Assembly: GCF_037975245.1 (NCBI RefSeq)
Contig: NC_092571.1
Location: forward strand, 18,870,917-18,934,916
Source: Apostichopus japonicus
Taxonomy: Eukaryota; Echinodermata; Holothuroidea; Aspidochirotida; Stichopodidae
DNA: 64,000 nt
Direction: 5' to 3'
This document shows positions 62,059 through 64,000 of this stretch, piece by piece (position 1 is the first letter of the stretch; the number at the start of each line of letters is the position of its first letter). A program made the position numbers and the translations under genes. A model generated the notes under the pieces. That model was not told the DNA's origin, made no database searches, and saw only the letters and a list, made by a program, of their open reading frames with translations.

Positions 62059-63727
62059 TAGTGTTGGGCGATATTTGCTTTATAACATCACGATAAATAG
62101 TTCAAAAATTATCGCAATATTTCGATAATTACGATAATTTTTTCCTTGTTGTTTTTAGTGTGTTCGCGAACACACTAAAAACAGCTGCCGATTTCCATTG
62201 CTGTTTTCGCGCAGCGAACACACCAACCCCTGTTGCGTGCGAGCATAATGGCGTGGGATCAAGGGGCCCGCCTTAGGACCCCGGTGGGGTCAAGGGGTGG
62301 AACCCCTTGTGGGGGTCCAGGGGGCGAGGGCCCTCTGAAAATTTTAGTATTTTTGCGTGTCGCAGTTGAGGATTCAAAATACTGACAACTTTTTGAATTT
62401 AAATTGTCACGAAACTGATGAAAATTTTAAAATGACAAGTGAGAGAAGCTATATTATGTGATAAAATGAAAAGAGATTTAATCAGTTTACAATCTTCAAA
62501 AAGTTTAACTTACAAAACTGTCGATATTATGAAACTAACTACGTTCGGCTAAGCCCCGTTTCTAGACTGCCTAACAATGAACAGCGTGCACTATACGTAC
62601 ATCAGTTTACAACTGCAGTGTTTACCCCTACTTATATATCACGATAGGCTACATGTGCTTCGAATTTTCCCAGGTACCTTGCCAAACAACCCCCTGTCTA
62701 ACACCTGTTTGTTAACATTTTTGGCACGTTTCCAATAAAGTTTTCATGGAGTAAACTATTTTGGCTGCACTCTAGAATTAATTCGGTCAGTCAGTAAAGG
62801 ATCGGTAAAGTTATGCGAAATATAATCTTAGACGTTCAAGAAAAGTAGGTAAATATCCCTGTAACATTAAGGTAAGTAAAACACACCTCAAGCCAACCGG
62901 CTCTTCCGCATGAACAAACCGATCTATTCCCCATGATACACGAGGCACAGTCTATACCATACAGACTTAGCACGATATCAAGGCCCCAATAGCTACAGTA
63001 TGGCCATCTTTATGAAAGTAAACCTTGTAATACCATGTTTTAGGCCATTTGGCATGATTAACTAAATGCTAAATATTGTTTCCAGGTCCTTGTAGAAAAC
63101 GTCAACTTCGCAAAACACAATTAGTTGTTTTTATTGTTACGTGAGATCCGTAACCGACGAAGTGCATGGTTAGGCTAGTTACTGTACACTTATCAATGTT
63201 AGGATATTAATTTTTCCTTTTTTGGGGGGAAATTCTAGAAAATACTTTCTTTTTCCCCCACTTAACACTAGATGTGGTCTTTTGGTTTATTCATAAATGG
63301 GTGTACTAGAGCCATGTTTACATGACATTAGTTGCATTTAGCACGATATGCCAGTTTCGCGTGAATTTTTTGAAAGAATTTTGTTCGATCTTTCGTAAAA
63401 TTTGAAAGGTGTACCAACTTACTGTTCGTACACAATTGGTAATTGTTTTTTTTCTCTATACCGTCAATGTTGTAAAGAACGGGTTTTTTACGAAGTTCAA
63501 AAGGCAATAAATGAAGTTGATAAACTTTATTTCTTTTCAACTTTCTTAACCATAGAATGCTAGAATAACATTTACACAAAACGGAGAAAGGATAATCCCA
63601 TTTTTTCCACATTTATTTCAAATTTCTTTCACAAGAAATTATCGTCATTTGTTCAATCCTCAAAAAATATCGTCTTGAAAAAAAATTATCGCGATAATAA
63701 TAATTTTCGATATATCGCCCAACCCTA
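62059..63727. mobile_element. hAT-like non-autonomous DNA transposon (1.67 kb) inside a minisatellite
   Basis: The ends are TAGTGTTGGGCGATAT and the reverse complement of TAGGGTTGGGCGATAT. CTAACAGC flanks both sides (62051-62058 and 63728-63735), an exact 8-bp duplication. The TIR start fits the hAT consensus YARNG. ATCG-rich subterminal sequence is present in both ends. A perfect 34-bp palindrome lies at 62150-62183, and a GC-rich block at about 62200-62340. The segment 62594-63660 is the reverse complement, at roughly 90% identity by eye, of the Harbinger-like element core. The longest frame is 94 codons and shows no transposase motif. Confidence 0.8.
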
Positions 63728-63930
63728 CTAACAGCAATATGTTCATGTAAACTAATAGCAATATGTTAATGTAAACCAACAGTAATATTTCCATGTAAAC
63801 CAACAGTATTATGTCCATGTAAACCAACAGTAATTGTGTTGATGTAAACAAACAGTAATATGTTAACAAACAGTAACTTGTTAATGTAAACCAACATTAA
63901 TGTGTCAATGTAAACTAACAGTAATATGGT
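63728..63930. repeat. About 20-bp minisatellite, right part
   Basis: This continues the array at 61900-62058 (units of CCAACAGTAATATGTTAATG plus TAAA) after the hAT-like insertion, with more variants such as TGTCCATG. Confidence 0.85.
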
Positions 63931-64000
63931 AACGTTCATATCAGTAGAGTGGTTAACATACTCCATGTTATATATAAGCATGAAAACTGGTTACATCACA

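Noticed and set aside
63328-63612. 94-codon minus-strand frame in the hAT-like element
   Set aside because: Lysine-rich with no transposase motif; the homologous core at 14313-15341 does not keep the frame open.

Overview
This is an AT-rich animal nuclear genome window. Genes are split by spliceosomal introns, intergenic DNA is full of minisatellites, and several DNA transposons and a tRNA-derived SINE lie in introns. The encoded proteins are conserved metazoan ones. Together with the repeat style this suggests a marine invertebrate, most plausibly a deuterostome such as an echinoderm or hemichordate. That placement is inference; no sequence here fixes the species.

Layout. (1) 381-559 (+): last coding exon of a glycosyltransferase family 8 gene like GLT8D1/GLT8D2; the rest lies to the left of the window. 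(2) 4405-16873 (+): a complete 15-exon gene for the beta subunit of cytosolic phenylalanyl-tRNA synthetase (FARSB, 590 aa), with one AT-AC (U12-type) intron at 10787-11449. (3) 20043-29508 (+): a complete six-exon SH3BP5-like gene (434 aa). (4) 39876-47049 (+): a second, strongly diverged SH3BP5 relative (278 aa) with matching exon boundaries, which looks like an old tandem duplicate with a different, short C-terminus. (5) 56426-61836 (-): the 3' seven coding exons of a Dishevelled gene (end of PDZ, DEP domain, C-terminal tail); the DIX domain and most of PDZ lie to the right of the window.

Between and inside the genes are at least fifteen tandem arrays with units from 12 to 146 bp. Two of them, the 43-bp array at 34395-36295 and the 58-bp array at 51403-53660, show higher-order organisation (387-bp and 580-bp blocks). 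Identifiable or probable TIR elements are a Harbinger-like one (13654-16063), a foldback-like one (40636-41531), a nested pair (42365-43699 with 42501-43342 inside it), a probable one (44118-44538) and a hAT-like one (62059-63727). The Harbinger-like and hAT-like elements share a core of about 1 kb in opposite orientation although their termini differ.

The genes do not form a pathway: they cover protein glycosylation, translation, a Rab11/JNK-linked coiled-coil family and Wnt signalling. The most interesting signals are the AT-AC intron, the exon-for-exon SH3BP5 paralogue with a duplicated gene end, the shared transposon core, the higher-order minisatellites, and duplicated splice acceptors next to two genuine exons. 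I found no CRISPR array, no operon-like system and no standalone functional RNA gene.
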